DNA of 64,000 bases from Malaya genurostris (taxonomy: Eukaryota; Arthropoda; Insecta; Diptera; Culicidae): assembly GCF_030247185.1 (NCBI RefSeq), contig NC_080571.1:9342501-9406500 (forward strand), written 5' to 3'. Made by a program: the position numbers and the translations under genes. The notes beneath the pieces were generated by a model. The model saw only the letters and a program-made list of their open reading frames with translations, was not told where the DNA came from and ran no database searches. Of the stretch, positions 1 through 10,417 are shown in pieces (the first letter of the stretch is position 1; the number at the start of each line of letters is the position of its first letter).

Positions 1-365
1 GAAATCCCGTGCCATTGAATTTCACCACAACGTATTTCATTCGCACATTCGTGTTCGTATGAGACACTAGCCGTACCCCGATTGTACGCGGTGCTAGATG
101 TCAAGCAAAACAATCGAAAAAAGATTCCCATCTTTGACGGCCGACTACGGTTCGACCACTGCCCATGGTTGATGATGGTACACCAATCAGGACGAATCAT
201 AATACCTGCTACTGTCGTTAGCTATCGCATATAACGTGGTAGCCGTATAACATTCATCAGACACCTAAATCCTATTCGCATTAGTCGGAGTCGGTTCGAC
301 AGAGCGACAGAACACGCTTCCGTCTGTTTAACCAACCGATCGACCATTAACTTGTACCTCCTCCG

Positions 366-575
366 ACCAAACCATAGTGCACCACATCATGGTTGGACTC
401 CCTCATATAGCCATTATGCCTCACTGTTCGTACCTGTCCAGCCAAGCCGTAATGTACAACATCATGGTTGGACTCGCTCATATAGCCATTATGCCTCACT
501 GTTCGAACCTGTGCAGCCAAGCCGTAGTGTACCGCACCATGGTTGGTCGACTCACATGGCATGCACCCCCTCCGG
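366..575. repeat. 75-bp tandem array, about 2.5 copies
   Basis: The motif ggttggactc starts at 391 and 466, and a variant (ggttggtcga) starts at 541, giving an exact 75-bp period. Copies are about 90% alike, and each includes a tcatatagccattatgcctc block. The period is a multiple of three, so spurious open frames run through it on both strands; I do not regard them as genes. Confidence 0.85.
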
Positions 576-820
576 ACCAAAATGCATTTTTTGGGCTCAA
601 AAGTCAATATTTTCGACGCATACGTTCCGAAATGTGGTCCCCCTATAGATAGATTTGTGGCCAAAACAGGCCAACTTTATCATGATTTGTAATAACTTTA
701 ACGCGTCGGTCCACCGCAACCAGCGGAACCGTATACTACGGTACCGTCAGTGAGACAACTATGCCTCGCATCGTGCGGCAGACCGACCGGAACGTAGAAG
801 GCGGTTTCGCTGACATGCCC

Positions 821-1120
821 ACTACAAGGGCCATTAATGGTTCATCATATGGCAAACTGATGGGAACATCTTAGACGAGTATGGGGATGTATCCCACTAC
901 AAGGGCCATTCATGCCACATCATATGGCAAACTGATGGGAACGTCTAAGGCAAGTATGGGGATGTATCCCACTACAAGGGCCATTCATGATACATCATAT
1001 GGCAAACTGATGGGAACATCTTAGACGAGTATGGGGATGTATCCCACTACAAGGGCCATTCATGCCACATCATATGGCAAACTGATGGGAACATCTTAGA
1101 CGAGTATGGTGATATATGGT
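821..1120. repeat. 75-bp tandem array, four copies
   Basis: The block actacaagggcc recurs at 821, 896, 971 and 1046, exactly 75 bp apart, with tcatatggcaaactgatggg inside each copy. Copies differ at a few bases, so this is an older local duplication. The unit sequence differs from the 75-bp array at 366-575. The bases between the two arrays (576-820) hold nothing I recognise. Confidence 0.88.
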
Positions 1121-1284
1121 AAATAAAAACTTGAAAAAAACTTAAAAAAAATAAGCACGTCATCGAACGATCAAGTCGTTCGAGACGTGCTATACAGTCC
1201 TAGTACGATACCTCCACTAGGTCATGTACTATCCACGGGACCGATTACCAGAGTAGAATCAGTTGGCAAGAGACATAGAATGTC

Positions 1285-1344
1285 GCACTATACCACTATA
1301 TGGTATAGTGATATAGTGCGAAAAGTTTTACTGACAGTAAAACT
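1285..1344. repeat. Two adjacent hairpin-forming inverted repeats
   Basis: The first inverted repeat (1285-1321) pairs cgcactataccactata with tatagtgatatagtgcg across a short loop. The second (1324-1344) has perfect 9-bp arms, agttttact and agtaaaact, around three bases. The string tatagtgatatagtgcg occurs again at about 2397-2413, so the block may be terminal repeats of a roughly 1.1-kb element; this is inference. Confidence 0.6.
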
Positions 1345-1515
1345 AATTACTAAATTACTTATTACCAGTTTTTGCAACCGGGTTACTTGACCAAGTTTCC
1401 ATCTGTTGATCACATCGACCCAGTGATATAAAGTTCTGGGTCGTACATGTCGTAACAATTGTTAAGTGCACGAGTGGTTTAAGATTGGTGATTGGTTGAA
1501 AACGTATCTATGGCT

Positions 1516-1660
1516 AACGCCTAACAGCGATGCACATGCAGCGAACCGCTCCCGTATACGCGTCCGTAGTTATGTATACAGTGTTAACCGTTAACGCCTA
1601 TCGATGCGGCATAGACAGCGGACCGCCCATATACGTGTCCATGGTGATGGTTCGTACCGA
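1516..1660. repeat. Degenerate 77-bp direct duplication
   Basis: A block starting aacgcct at 1516 is repeated from 1593 with about 75% identity; both copies contain a cgtcc(g/a)t core. An irregular set of ggttgttggaa / gctaac repeats follows at 2045-2170. The rest of 1661-2518 shows no gene or named element; it leads into the hAT transposase start. Confidence 0.5.
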
Positions 1661-3467
1661 GAGGCATTATTTAAAATCGTTGTTACGGCTTACTTTGGTA
1701 AACGAACGTAACGACATATGGTGCGTTCTGGTAGTTTTGCGACGTACTTTCACGACGTGAAGTCCGTTTTGGAAAATCTGCGCACAAATTTTTTGTTCCA
1801 TACAAATGTGACCAAGTTGCAACCGGTCAACCCGGTTTACTAAGCGTATGCCTCTCATGCTGCGGCCTTCCAGCATGTTACCCATGTACGAACTGGCACA
1901 TATCCCGCACGGATAGGCATTGCGCCTACGTTCGTAACTTATCACCTATCCCGCGTACTACGCTCACGTCAATTGCATTCGACAGAGCGGGGACGGCACT
2001 ACCATATGTGAAACAGCTGGGTTTTGGAAAAAAAAATGCGGGTGTTGACTGAACTAAATCGGTTGTTGGAATAACTAAAAAAGTGTTGGACTTAGCTAAG
2101 AAAAAAAAAATCGGATAGGTTGTTGGAAAAGCTAACTGAAAATATGTAGGTTGTTGGAATTGCTAACTACGGTTTGGAGGGACAGGTACGAACAGAGAGG
2201 CGAATAGCTATATGAGCGCTGGTGAAGTGGTGCACTACCGTGGCCCACTGCCAGATAGGTGGGAGCTCGGGTAAAATATTATCTCCCGGGCAACAATGAG
2301 ATACCACCGTTGCTTCCGGCACTTGTCGGAGGCGTAGGAGGGAGAGTCTGTCAGGTTTCGTATCGTATTCCGAACGAATCCGGTTCAGACAAGGTTATAG
2401 TGATATAGTGCGAATTCAATATTGATCAAAGAAGTATTTATCAAGTGTGTGTGTTTAGATAGAGGAGCGTATTTAGAGTTAAACCATTAACGACTAAATT
2501 TTGTGTGGTGTTTATACGATGGCACCTACAACAAGAGCAGACCGCAATAAGCTGCAGCGGTCACTGACGGACATTGCGTCGTCATTGGTAGTAAGACAGG
2601 GCGATAAAGCTATCTGCAACATCGATCCCGCGTCAGGATGTCCATACGTCCAGAGTAGATTTGCCCCTGGCAACTTCATCCGTCACTTTCGTACCGTACA
2701 TACGGAACGTGCATGTGCAAACAATCTCCTTACAATTGCCTATCCAATGGAGAAGAAGGAAAGAGTAATTCCTAAGCTTTTGATAGCTATTGACCGGCAG
2801 TTACTAATTGCGTCAGCAGTTAAGCTGACGACCTTCCATCATCTTCCTATTTCCTGCTTCGAGTGGGAAGGCTTCAAAGACTTACTGAAACCGATTACAA
2901 CGACTCTTGGGTGCACTTTGAACCGTGTCACAATGAAATGTCATCTCTCGAAGACTGCCTGTCGTCTAAAAGAAATGTTGATAGATGAGATGAAAGGCAA
3001 GCTCGTCTGCTTGAAAATAGATTCTGCTGCCCGACACAATCGCCATATCTTAGGCATCAATGTACAGTATGCCCTAGACGAGCAGGTGGTCATTCGTACC
3101 CTTGGTATGATCGAAATCAAAGAAAGTCAAACAGCGGTGTTTTTTTTTTTTTTTCATAAATACGTTTATTTCATAGGCAATATACATAAGTTTTTCTTCG
3201 CCGTGGCATCTACAATACATAGTACTTTAAACCTAATACATTTCGAATATCCTATTAGTATGTTGGTATTCATTAGTTAATCTAAACACTGTTTTTATCA
3301 AGCGAGTTGCTATTATAAATTACATTAAATGAAATACATTTATTTTGTACATGATCTTATAACTATTTCAGGTTTGTTTGTATCAGTTCATCACTTTTAT
3401 TTAATATAAGATAGCTGGCTATTGGTTGAGCTCATGGAAGAGAAAACAATCTAACATAAAATAAAAT

Positions 3468-6400
3468 TTAAATTGGAACTCCAATGGACTTAATGAAATA
3501 ATAAAGAAGTTTCATGTAAGGAACGTCACGACAAGCAAGAATGTCGCGAACTGGGACATTGGATAGTCTACCTTGGGTACGCAAGGAATTTATTAGTTGA
3601 GATCTGACATCACGATACTCCACGCATGTCCAAACAACATGGTCAATATCGCGGTAACCTTCGCCACAAGCACAATGATTAGTCTCGGAAAGTCCAATTC
3701 GAAGGAGATGTGCATCTAACGTGTAGTGATTGGACATGAGTCTGGACATCACACGAATGAAATCTCTACTCACATCCAGTCCCCTGAACCATGCCTTTGT
3801 CGATATTTTAGGAATAATTGAGTGCATCCACCGACCCAGATCATCTTTATCCCAAGAAGCTTGCCAGCTGGCAAGTGTTCTTTGGCGAGACGCGCTATAG
3901 AATTCATTGAAAGCAATTGGTCTCTCATAAATTTCACCCTCAATAGCACCACGTTTGGCTAAAATATCGGCTCTTTCATTGCCTGGAATGGAGCAATGAG
4001 CCGGAACCCAAACTATTGTGATTTGATAATTATTATTCAATATGACGTTCAGGCACTGTTTTATTTTGCCCAAGAAAAAAGGTTCATTTTTGCCAGCAGC
4101 CTTTGAGCGAATGGCTTCAATTGCACTCAGACTATCTGTGAAAAGAAAATAATGGTTTGGAGATAATGTGACGATTATACTCAAACTATAATGAACTGCT
4201 GCTAACTCTGCTATATAAACAGATGCAGGTTCTTGAAGCCTAAAGGAGACCGAAACATTATTGTTGAACATACCAAACCCTGTCGCTTCTTCAATTCGCG
4301 ATCCATCCGTGTAAAACATTTTCTCAGAGTCGATATGCCTGAACTTACTTGTAAATATTTTTGGGATTTCCAACGAGCGTAGGTGTTCCGGAATTCCACG
4401 CACTTCGCGCTGCATGGATGTGTCGAAAAATAAAGTTGAGTCAGGGACATTTAGGAGGCTGACACGGATAGGAATATATCTTGAAGGGTTGATTTCCTGT
4501 GACATATGGTTAAAATATACAGTCATGAATCTTGTTTGAGATTGAAGCTCAACTAGCCTTTCGAAGTTATTAATAACTAGGGGATTCAGTACCTCGCATC
4601 TTATTAGCAGTCGCGACGAAAGCTCCCAAAAACGATCCTTCAATGGAAGAACTCCCGCCAGAACTTCAAGACTCATTGTATGTGTCGAATGCATGCAGCC
4701 TAAAGCAATTCGCAAACAACGATATTGAATTCGCTCTAATTTGATAATATGAGAGTTTGCAGCGGAACGAAAGCAAACGCATCCATATTCCATCACTGAA
4801 AGTATCGTTGTCTGATACAATTTTATTAGATCTTCCGGATGAGCACCCCACCAAGATCCGGTTATTGTTCGAAGAAAATTTACTCTTTGTTGGCATTTTG
4901 TTATCAGAAACCTAATGTGTCCTCCCCACGTGCATTTGGAATCAAACCACACCCCGAGGTATTTGAAAGTCAAAACCTGTTGGATCATTCTTCCCATCAT
5001 ATGGAGCTGAAGCTGCGCGGGATCATGCTTTCTTGAAAAGACGACTAACTCTGTTTTCTCCGCAGAGAATTCGATACCAAGATGAACAGCCCAATCGGAC
5101 AAGTTATCTAAGGTATCTTGCAATGGTTTATGCAGATCAATAGCTTTGGGTCCAGTAACTGAAACTACGCCATCATCTGCCAATTGTCTTAGTGTACATG
5201 GGGATACTAGACAGCTGTCAATGTCATTTACGTAAAAATTATAGAGGAGCGGACTGAGGCAAGAGCCTTGCGGTAGACCCATGTAGCTAATTCTGAATGT
5301 TACCAAATCGCCATGTGCAAAATGCATGCGTTTCTCTGACAAAAGGTTGTGCAAATAATTATTTATAACCGCTGGGAGTCCATGTTGGTGAAGCTTGTCT
5401 GAAAGAACATCAATGGAAACTGAATCAAATGCTCCTTTAATGTCTAAAAATACAGATGCCATTTGTTGCTTTTGAGCGAAGGCAATTTGGATGTCAGACG
5501 AAAGTAATGCAAGGCAATCATTCGTCCCTTTATTTCTACGGAAGCCAAACTGAGTATCTGACAACAAACCGTTCGTCTCGACCCAAGTGTCGAGACGTCG
5601 TAGAATAATTTTTTCGAACAATTTTCTGATGCAGGACAACATCGCGATGGGTCTATATGAGTTGTGATTGGAAGCTGGTTTCCCCGGCTTTTGAATGGCG
5701 ATAACTTTCACTTGCCTCCAGTCAGGTGGAACAATATTTTGCTCAAGAAGCTTGTTGAACAATTCCAACAAACGTCTTTTTGCGAGGTCGGGCAGATTCT
5801 TCACCAAGTTGAATTTAATTCTGTCCAACCCAGGAGCGTTATTGTTACAAGACATGAGTGCTATGGAAAATTCCATCATAGAAAAGGGGCTATCAATGGA
5901 ACCATTATTTGAAAAAGATTCCCTAATAATGCTATGCGTAGGAACAGAATCTGGACAAACTTTCCTCGCAAAATCAAATATCCATCGGTTCGAGTATTCC
6001 TCACTCTCATTTCCTACGTTACGATTCCTCATTCGTCTGGCCGTATTCCAAAGAGTGCTCATTGAGGTTTCTCTTGACAAACCTTCGACAAAATGTCTCC
6101 AATAGCTACATTTCTTGGCCCGAAGTATGCTCTTGTACTTGGTTTCTAAAGTCAAGAATTTTTCAAAATTCTGAGGAGTTCCTCCTCCTCGTTTTAAAAA
6201 CGTCTTGAAGGCATTTTGTTTCGCGTGCTTAGCATCTGAGCACTCTTTGTCCCACCAAGGGTTTGGAGGCCTTCTGTTAGACGATGGACCAAGAAATCGT
6301 TTGGTTTGGGCTTGTTCTGCGGCCTCCAGAATCGAACAAACGAGGAAGTCATATTCTTCAAGTGGGGGGAGCTCTTCCATTGAAGTTAAGGCACTTGAAA

Positions 6401-7160
6401 TATTACTTTGGTATTTAATCCAGTCAATATTTTTTGTCAAATCATATGGAATATTAACTGAATTAGCAATGCCTTTGTTACTGCTAATTGAGATGATGAT
6501 TGGTAAATGATCGCTACCGTGTAAATCAGGAAATACTTTCCAGGTGCAATCTAGTCGAATTGAAGTCGAGCAAAGAGATAAATCTAATGCACTTGGACGT
6601 GCAGGAGGTCTTGGGATCCGTGTCATGCTACCCATATTTAGTACCGTCATGCTAAAATTGTCGCAAATATTATATATTAAGGATGATCTGCTATCATTGT
6701 AAACGGAACCCCACATCATTCCGTGCGAATTGAAATCTCCTAAAATCAAACGTGGAGCAGGAAGGGCTTCGACAATTTCATTAAGCTGTCGTTGTCCAAC
6801 TTGAGCTCTTGGAGGAATATATACTGAAGCAATGCAAATGTCCTTTCCTTTAATGTTTATTTGACAAGCAACAACTTCTATACTAGAAGTCGAAGGAATA
6901 TTTAATCTATAAAAGGAATAACATTTCTTAATTCCTAAAAGCACTCCACCATACGGAGAGTCTCTATCGAGACGTATAATGTTAAAGTCATTAAAACTTA
7001 AGGCTATGTTTGATGTAAGCCATGTTTCGCACAAAGTAAATACATCACATTTTTGACTATGCAACAAAACTTTAAATGAATCAAGTTTTGGCATGATGCT
7101 TCGACAATTCCACTGCAGGACAGTGATTGAATCATTTGCGGCGGATGATAAATTATCCAT
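3468..7160 (-). CDS. LINE ORF2 polyprotein (endonuclease, reverse transcriptase, RNase H)
   Basis: The frame is open for 1230 codons from the ATG at 7160. An AP-like endonuclease occupies residues 1-230 (QWNCRS, GDFNSHG, GSDHLPI). The reverse transcriptase follows, with FLDIKGAFDSV near 574, GLPQGSCLSPLLYNFYVND, and the catalytic LADD box near 658. RNase H lies at about 945-1070 with its acidic residues visible (FYTDGS, ELAAVH, FTDSLS, ERADILAK). A C-terminal CxC-x7-H-x4-C knuckle (CACGEGYRDIDHVVWTC) ends the protein. A C-terminal RNase H argues for the I group rather than Jockey. The ATG sits inside ATGGATAA, whose TAA ends ORF1. No disabling change was seen in ORF2, so it looks coding-competent although its element is 5'-truncated. 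Confidence 0.92.
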   Translation of the reverse strand: MDNLSSAANDSITVLQWNCRSIMPKLDSFKVLLHSQKCDVFTLCETWLTSNIALSFNDFNIIRLDRDSPYGGVLLGIKKCYSFYRLNIPSTSSIEVVACQINIKGKDICIASVYIPPRAQVGQRQLNEIVEALPAPRLILGDFNSHGMMWGSVYNDSRSSLIYNICDNFSMTVLNMGSMTRIPRPPARPSALDLSLCSTSIRLDCTWKVFPDLHGSDHLPIIISISSNKGIANSVNIPYDLTKNIDWIKYQSNISSALTSMEELPPLEEYDFLVCSILEAAEQAQTKRFLGPSSNRRPPNPWWDKECSDAKHAKQNAFKTFLKRGGGTPQNFEKFLTLETKYKSILRAKKCSYWRHFVEGLSRETSMSTLWNTARRMRNRNVGNESEEYSNRWIFDFARKVCPDSVPTHSIIRESFSNNGSIDSPFSMMEFSIALMSCNNNAPGLDRIKFNLVKNLPDLAKRRLLELFNKLLEQNIVPPDWRQVKVIAIQKPGKPASNHNSYRPIAMLSCIRKLFEKIILRRLDTWVETNGLLSDTQFGFRRNKGTNDCLALLSSDIQIAFAQKQQMASVFLDIKGAFDSVSIDVLSDKLHQHGLPAVINNYLHNLLSEKRMHFAHGDLVTFRISYMGLPQGSCLSPLLYNFYVNDIDSCLVSPCTLRQLADDGVVSVTGPKAIDLHKPLQDTLDNLSDWAVHLGIEFSAEKTELVVFSRKHDPAQLQLHMMGRMIQQVLTFKYLGVWFDSKCTWGGHIRFLITKCQQRVNFLRTITGSWWGAHPEDLIKLYQTTILSVMEYGCVCFRSAANSHIIKLERIQYRCLRIALGCMHSTHTMSLEVLAGVLPLKDRFWELSSRLLIRCEVLNPLVINNFERLVELQSQTRFMTVYFNHMSQEINPSRYIPIRVSLLNVPDSTLFFDTSMQREVRGIPEHLRSLEIPKIFTSKFRHIDSEKMFYTDGSRIEEATGFGMFNNNVSVSFRLQEPASVYIAELAAVHYSLSIIVTLSPNHYFLFTDSLSAIEAIRSKAAGKNEPFFLGKIKQCLNVILNNNYQITIVWVPAHCSIPGNERADILAKRGAIEGEIYERPIAFNEFYSASRQRTLASWQASWDKDDLGRWMHSIIPKISTKAWFRGLDVSRDFIRVMSRLMSNHYTLDAHLLRIGLSETNHCACGEGYRDIDHVVWTCVEYRDVRSQLINSLRTQGRLSNVPVRDILACRDVPYMKLLYYFIKSIGVPI

Positions 7161-8031
7161 CAAATGATACAAAACCTGAAAGAACTGGCCATTGAGCTGA
7201 TAACTGTTTCAAAAAAGTTCTAGCTATTGGAAGGAATGCCGTTATGATAGTCTTTAGAGGTTCAGAAATATTGAATGCTGCGAAAATCCATTCTACAATT
7301 TCCGAAAACTTAAGTAATCCTGTTGGTGAATGTGAAACGGAGCCCACTGGATTATTGTCTTTCCTTGAGCTAGTTTCTGGATTGGTTTGTGAATTTGACA
7401 AACCAGGAGGCACAGTTTTTGGTTTTAAATTTGGCTTTTTAGCTTTAACACGGGGATCTTTTTTTGAAGATGTAATTTTAGGTGTCTTTTTAGGTATTTT
7501 GTGGTTTGTTAATCTCCTCTTAACAGACCCTTGAGGAGTGACAAACGAGGTATCTTCACTATTTCCGTCGGAGTCAGATTCCTCTGGCTCCATAAGATTT
7601 GAAAAACCGTTTTCGGTTTCCAAGGGGGAGACATGTATGACCGTTTTAAGCATTTCTGCATATGTGCGCTTAGACCGTGCTTTTAAAGAAAGCTTCATTT
7701 TGTCTTTACGCAACTTAAATGCAGCGCATACTGAAAGATCATCATGAGGTCTCTCCCCACAATAAACACATTTTTCAACATTTTTATCGCAAAGATTATC
7801 CTTATGAGGCCCTTGACATTTGATACATTTGGACTTATTACTACAGTAAGTAGCTGTATGCCCGAATTTTTTACAGTTCGTGCAATTCATAACATGCGGT
7901 ACGAAAAGCCGAACAGGAAGACGAATTTTATCGATATAGACATGGCTAGGCAACGCAGATCCGGCAAATGTTACACGAAACGAATCTGAGGGACGATACG
8001 ACTTTTTTCCATCGACAATAGATGCTGAGTA
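7153..8031 (-). pseudogene. LINE ORF1 (gag-like), N-terminus missing
   Basis: This is the C-terminal 290 or so codons of an ORF1 protein that coats element RNA. It starts mid-protein at the insertion junction, matching roughly residue 195 of the full ORF1 at 40462-41922. It keeps zinc knuckles (CTNCKKFGHTATYC, then CIKCQGPHKDNLC and a third Cys/His cluster), a basic Ser/Pro-rich linker, and a hydrophobic C-terminal segment ending FDG. The stop codon overlaps the ORF2 start by the shared ATGGATAA. No start codon of its own is needed or evident; expression is unlikely without the lost 5' end. Confidence 0.85.
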
Positions 8032-9503
8032 CAAACAGCGGTGTTCTTGAAATCAAAAGTTATGGATACTTTGGCCGACTATGGGCTATCTCTTGAGAAC
8101 ATATTTTCCGTGACATGCGACAATGGGGCTAATATGGTGGCAACGGTTAGAAAATTAAACAATGATACGTACGTAATGCCTACAGAGCAGCAGGCTGATG
8201 GTACGAACATAGATGAGCTGGATGAGTCGGATGTGATAGAGGATGATAAACAGTGTGAACGAAACGTTACTGCTGAACTGGCCAATGAACTGTCCGAAAG
8301 GATTACTCTTGTGAGATGTGCCGTGCATACCTTACAGCTTGCAATACTGGATGTTGTTGATAAATCCGATGAGTCTATCCGAGCTATCACTGCTGTTGCT
8401 AGAAAATGTAAGCTGGTGAAGTACCGGTCAGAGTTTGAAAGCTACGATGCTTCATACCCACCCGTCTGGAGTAGGACACGATGGGGTGGTATATTCAAAA
8501 TGATGGAATCGTTCGTACACCAAAAAAGGTTTTTTAACCAGTTGGCCGATAATTTTCCCGAACTAGACCTTTCCAATCAATGGTCGTTCATTGAGCATTA
8601 CTATGATACGTTTAAGCCGTTGTACATCTGCACAAAGCAAATGCAAGAGAAGCACGTGTCGTTATCTGACTTCTATATGGCATGGCTGATGGCAACGAGT
8701 GAGGTACAGAAAGTTCGCGAAAACTCTTTCAGTCCCCATTTACTTCGGTCGTTGAACAATAGATTGAACATTTTGCGCCAATTGAAGGCGGTTCAGATGG
8801 CATTATACCTGGATCCAAGGTTCAACTATCGAGGTTCTAAAATATTCACGGCTGAGGAAAAAGATAAAATTCAGCAATACATAGTCGATACATGGGAACG
8901 TATCTGCCAACTGGGTAAAACACCGGCTAGTACAAGTAGAGAATCGTCAGAGTCTACCGATGATTTTGATCAGTATCTTACGCAAATGTTTGGTGAATCC
9001 GTGAATCTTGGTTGCGAGACCGGGTTTCTTCAACAAGTTAAGTCTTTGGACCTAGAGCCACGCCAAAAACATAACTACAACGTGTGGGACCATTGGTTGC
9101 GCCGTAAGACTACGCACCCAGAGATATATGCAGTAGCAATGGTTGTACTATCCACACCATCGAACCAAGTCTCTGTTGAACGGTCTTTCAGTGCCCTTGC
9201 CTTGGTTCTCTCTAATCAACGCACTGGCCTTGGGAAAGATACGTTGGAAAACATTTTACTTATTAAATTAAACAAAGACTTATTCTCCAGGGCGCTGGGA
9301 GCTACGTATGATTGGAAGGGCCCAATCGACCCGGTTGACGATGATTCTCAGGAATGAATATGATACCGTTGATGCTCAACTGAATGTCGAATGAGACAAA
9401 TATTGTCGTCTATCACTGGCTCATCGCCGGGTGATAGGGGGATAACTTTTGTTTACATTTTCATGAAATCAATTTCCAATGATACTGAAAGGGTTCAGCA
9501 GTC

Positions 9504-9573
9504 ATGATACTTGTTATGATTCAATTAGCGACAATCGTCGTTGGGTGGACGATGATATATGTGTTGTCTCAAT
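9504..9573 (+). CDS. Candidate first exon (signal peptide) of Ly6 gene 1
   Basis: An ATG at 9504 opens 23 codons rich in Ile, Leu and Val (MILVMIQLATIVVGW...), then meets a good donor, gtaagc, at 9574 in phase 1. The Ly6 exon at 10418 begins in the matching phase, as does the paralogous gene at 16355, whose first exon is also a short signal peptide split in phase 1. The intron would be about 840 bp and contain a SINE fragment and a perfect palindrome. The link is inference from phase and composition only. Confidence 0.35.
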
Positions 9574-9616
9574 GTAAGCTCGAGTCACCATTGTGATAAC
9601 GAATTTTTTCAGCACT

Positions 9617-9661
9617 GCCCGCAGCGTGTTGCATTTACCGTAAATGCAACACGCTGCGGGC
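9617..9661. repeat. Perfect 45-bp palindrome, 22-bp arms and one-base centre
   Basis: The left arm (9617-9638, beginning gcccgcagcgtgttg) is the exact reverse complement of 9640-9661, with a single C at 9639. Nothing else in the window is as perfect over this length. It lies about 260 bp after the hAT transposase stop and could be a subterminal hairpin of that element or the tip of a fold-back element. Confidence 0.9.
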
Positions 9662-9759
9662 TTCGTTCGTAGAGGCGGTGTTGTGTTTTCTTCTTCCGTA
9701 CCAGCGCATATACGTAACGGTGCACTTTATATGGTGGTTTGAAATTTTTGACACTCATA

Positions 9760-9860
9760 ACCCTGTAATTTCATAAACGGAAGTCGCATCAGGATGAAAT
9801 TCAGGTATTCCGTATAGAATCAAAAGACCTTTTATTTGAAACTAATTCTGTCAAATTCAC
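9760..9860. repeat. Interspersed repeat family C, short copy
   Basis: The text cataaacggaagtcgcatca, followed by gatgaaattcagg and a tttatttgaa stretch, matches longer copies at 49618-49925 and 56213-56365 (cggaagtcggatca, aaattcaggaa, tttcatttgaatc). It is a dispersed noncoding repeat of unknown class. Confidence 0.5.
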
Positions 9861-10012
9861 ACAAATTTCTCGGATATGTGATCAATAATCAATCAATAAT
9901 GTCAGACGAAACTCGGTTGTAAGTCGATTTCGAATATCACATGGCTGACACGTCACGTTTCGGAGATATAATCATACAGGTGACGTAATCGTTAAATTGT
10001 TCCTTCCAATAT

Positions 10013-10135
10013 AGCACAGTCTTGGCATTCCATTTCATTCGTGGAATTTGGTCTTTCTGTTTCAATAGACTTCGCAGCCGATTCATAGCATACAGTTGCA
10101 TAGCTAATACTGCGACCCTACTGAAACTAAGAATG
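10013..10135 (-). mobile_element. SINE-A fragment (3' part)
   Basis: The reverse complement reads gaatcggctgcgaagt, ttgaaacaga and caaattccac in order, matching the 3' halves of the SINEs at 15498 and 27123. The tRNA-like head is absent. Confidence 0.75.
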
Positions 10136-10417
10136 CTTCCAGGCGCCAAACCGAGCAATCGACACGTATTTAGTGCAGTTATAATTTCCTATATTGATTT
10201 TTTTTTATTTAATCAAATTTCAAACCTTCATTCTTCATAACCAGCCAATTATAGCTTCTGAACAAAGTGTGACAATGAACATAATAAACAATATATTTTT
10301 TAACACAAATTTATAGTGAAACTGAAAGTTTTTCTAGAAACATTTGTTTTATTATTTGAGTTACAATATTCGAAGCCAAAGTAATAATTTCTAACTTCAT
10401 TTTCTTCTCCTGCATAG

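Larger units (their letters stand above)
3142..8031 (-). mobile_element. I-group LINE copy A, 5'-truncated
   Basis: A non-LTR retrotransposon lies on the minus strand. Its poly(A) tail shows as a T run at 3140-3154. The 14-bp direct repeat caaacagcggtgtt flanks it at 3128-3141 and 8032-8045, a textbook target-site duplication. It encodes the end of an ORF1 (nucleic-acid binding) and a full ORF2 (endonuclease, reverse transcriptase, RNase H), followed by a 3' UTR of about 310 bp (3155-3467). Compared with copy B at 40 kb, the 5' UTR and the first 190 or so codons of ORF1 are missing, the usual result of incomplete reverse transcription. Copies A and B are related but clearly diverged subfamilies. 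Confidence 0.93.
2519..9357 (+). pseudogene. hAT-family transposase gene split by a LINE insertion
   Basis: hAT transposases cut and paste their own element through an RNase H-like core. The left half (2519-3141, from the ATG at 2519) carries a BED-finger-like pattern near residues 40-70 (C-x8-C then H-x5-H). The right half (8045-9357) contains CAVHTLQL and ends in the hAT dimerisation domain (NQVSVERSFSALA, then RTGLGKDTLENILLIKLN). A LINE on the opposite strand occupies 3142-8031. Its 14-bp target duplication spans the break, and both halves are in the same frame when one copy is discounted, so the gene was apparently intact, about 650 codons, when hit. The frame now runs into the LINE and stops at 3280. 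I could not find convincing terminal repeats or an 8-bp target duplication for the hAT element itself. Confidence 0.88.

Noticed and set aside
347..664. Open frames on both strands over the 75-bp array
   Set aside because: They exist because the repeat period is divisible by three; composition and context do not support a gene.
366..1120. CRISPR-like array
   Set aside because: Repeats are contiguous 75-bp tandem units without unique spacers, in a eukaryotic context.
5664..6510. Plus-strand frames opposite LINE copy A
   Set aside because: They are shadows of the ORF2 coding strand.
3142..8031. Jockey-clade assignment for the LINE
   Set aside because: ORF2 carries a C-terminal RNase H domain, which Jockey-clade elements generally lack; the I group fits better.
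748..9418. CAGTGA at 748 (or CAGTGATA at 1421) with TATCACTG at 9411-9418 as hAT terminal repeats
   Set aside because: The termini match for only about eight bases and the flanking 8-mers are not duplicated, so I do not assign ends to the hAT element.
10022..10240. Small frames over 9937-10240
   Set aside because: They fall on a SINE-A fragment.
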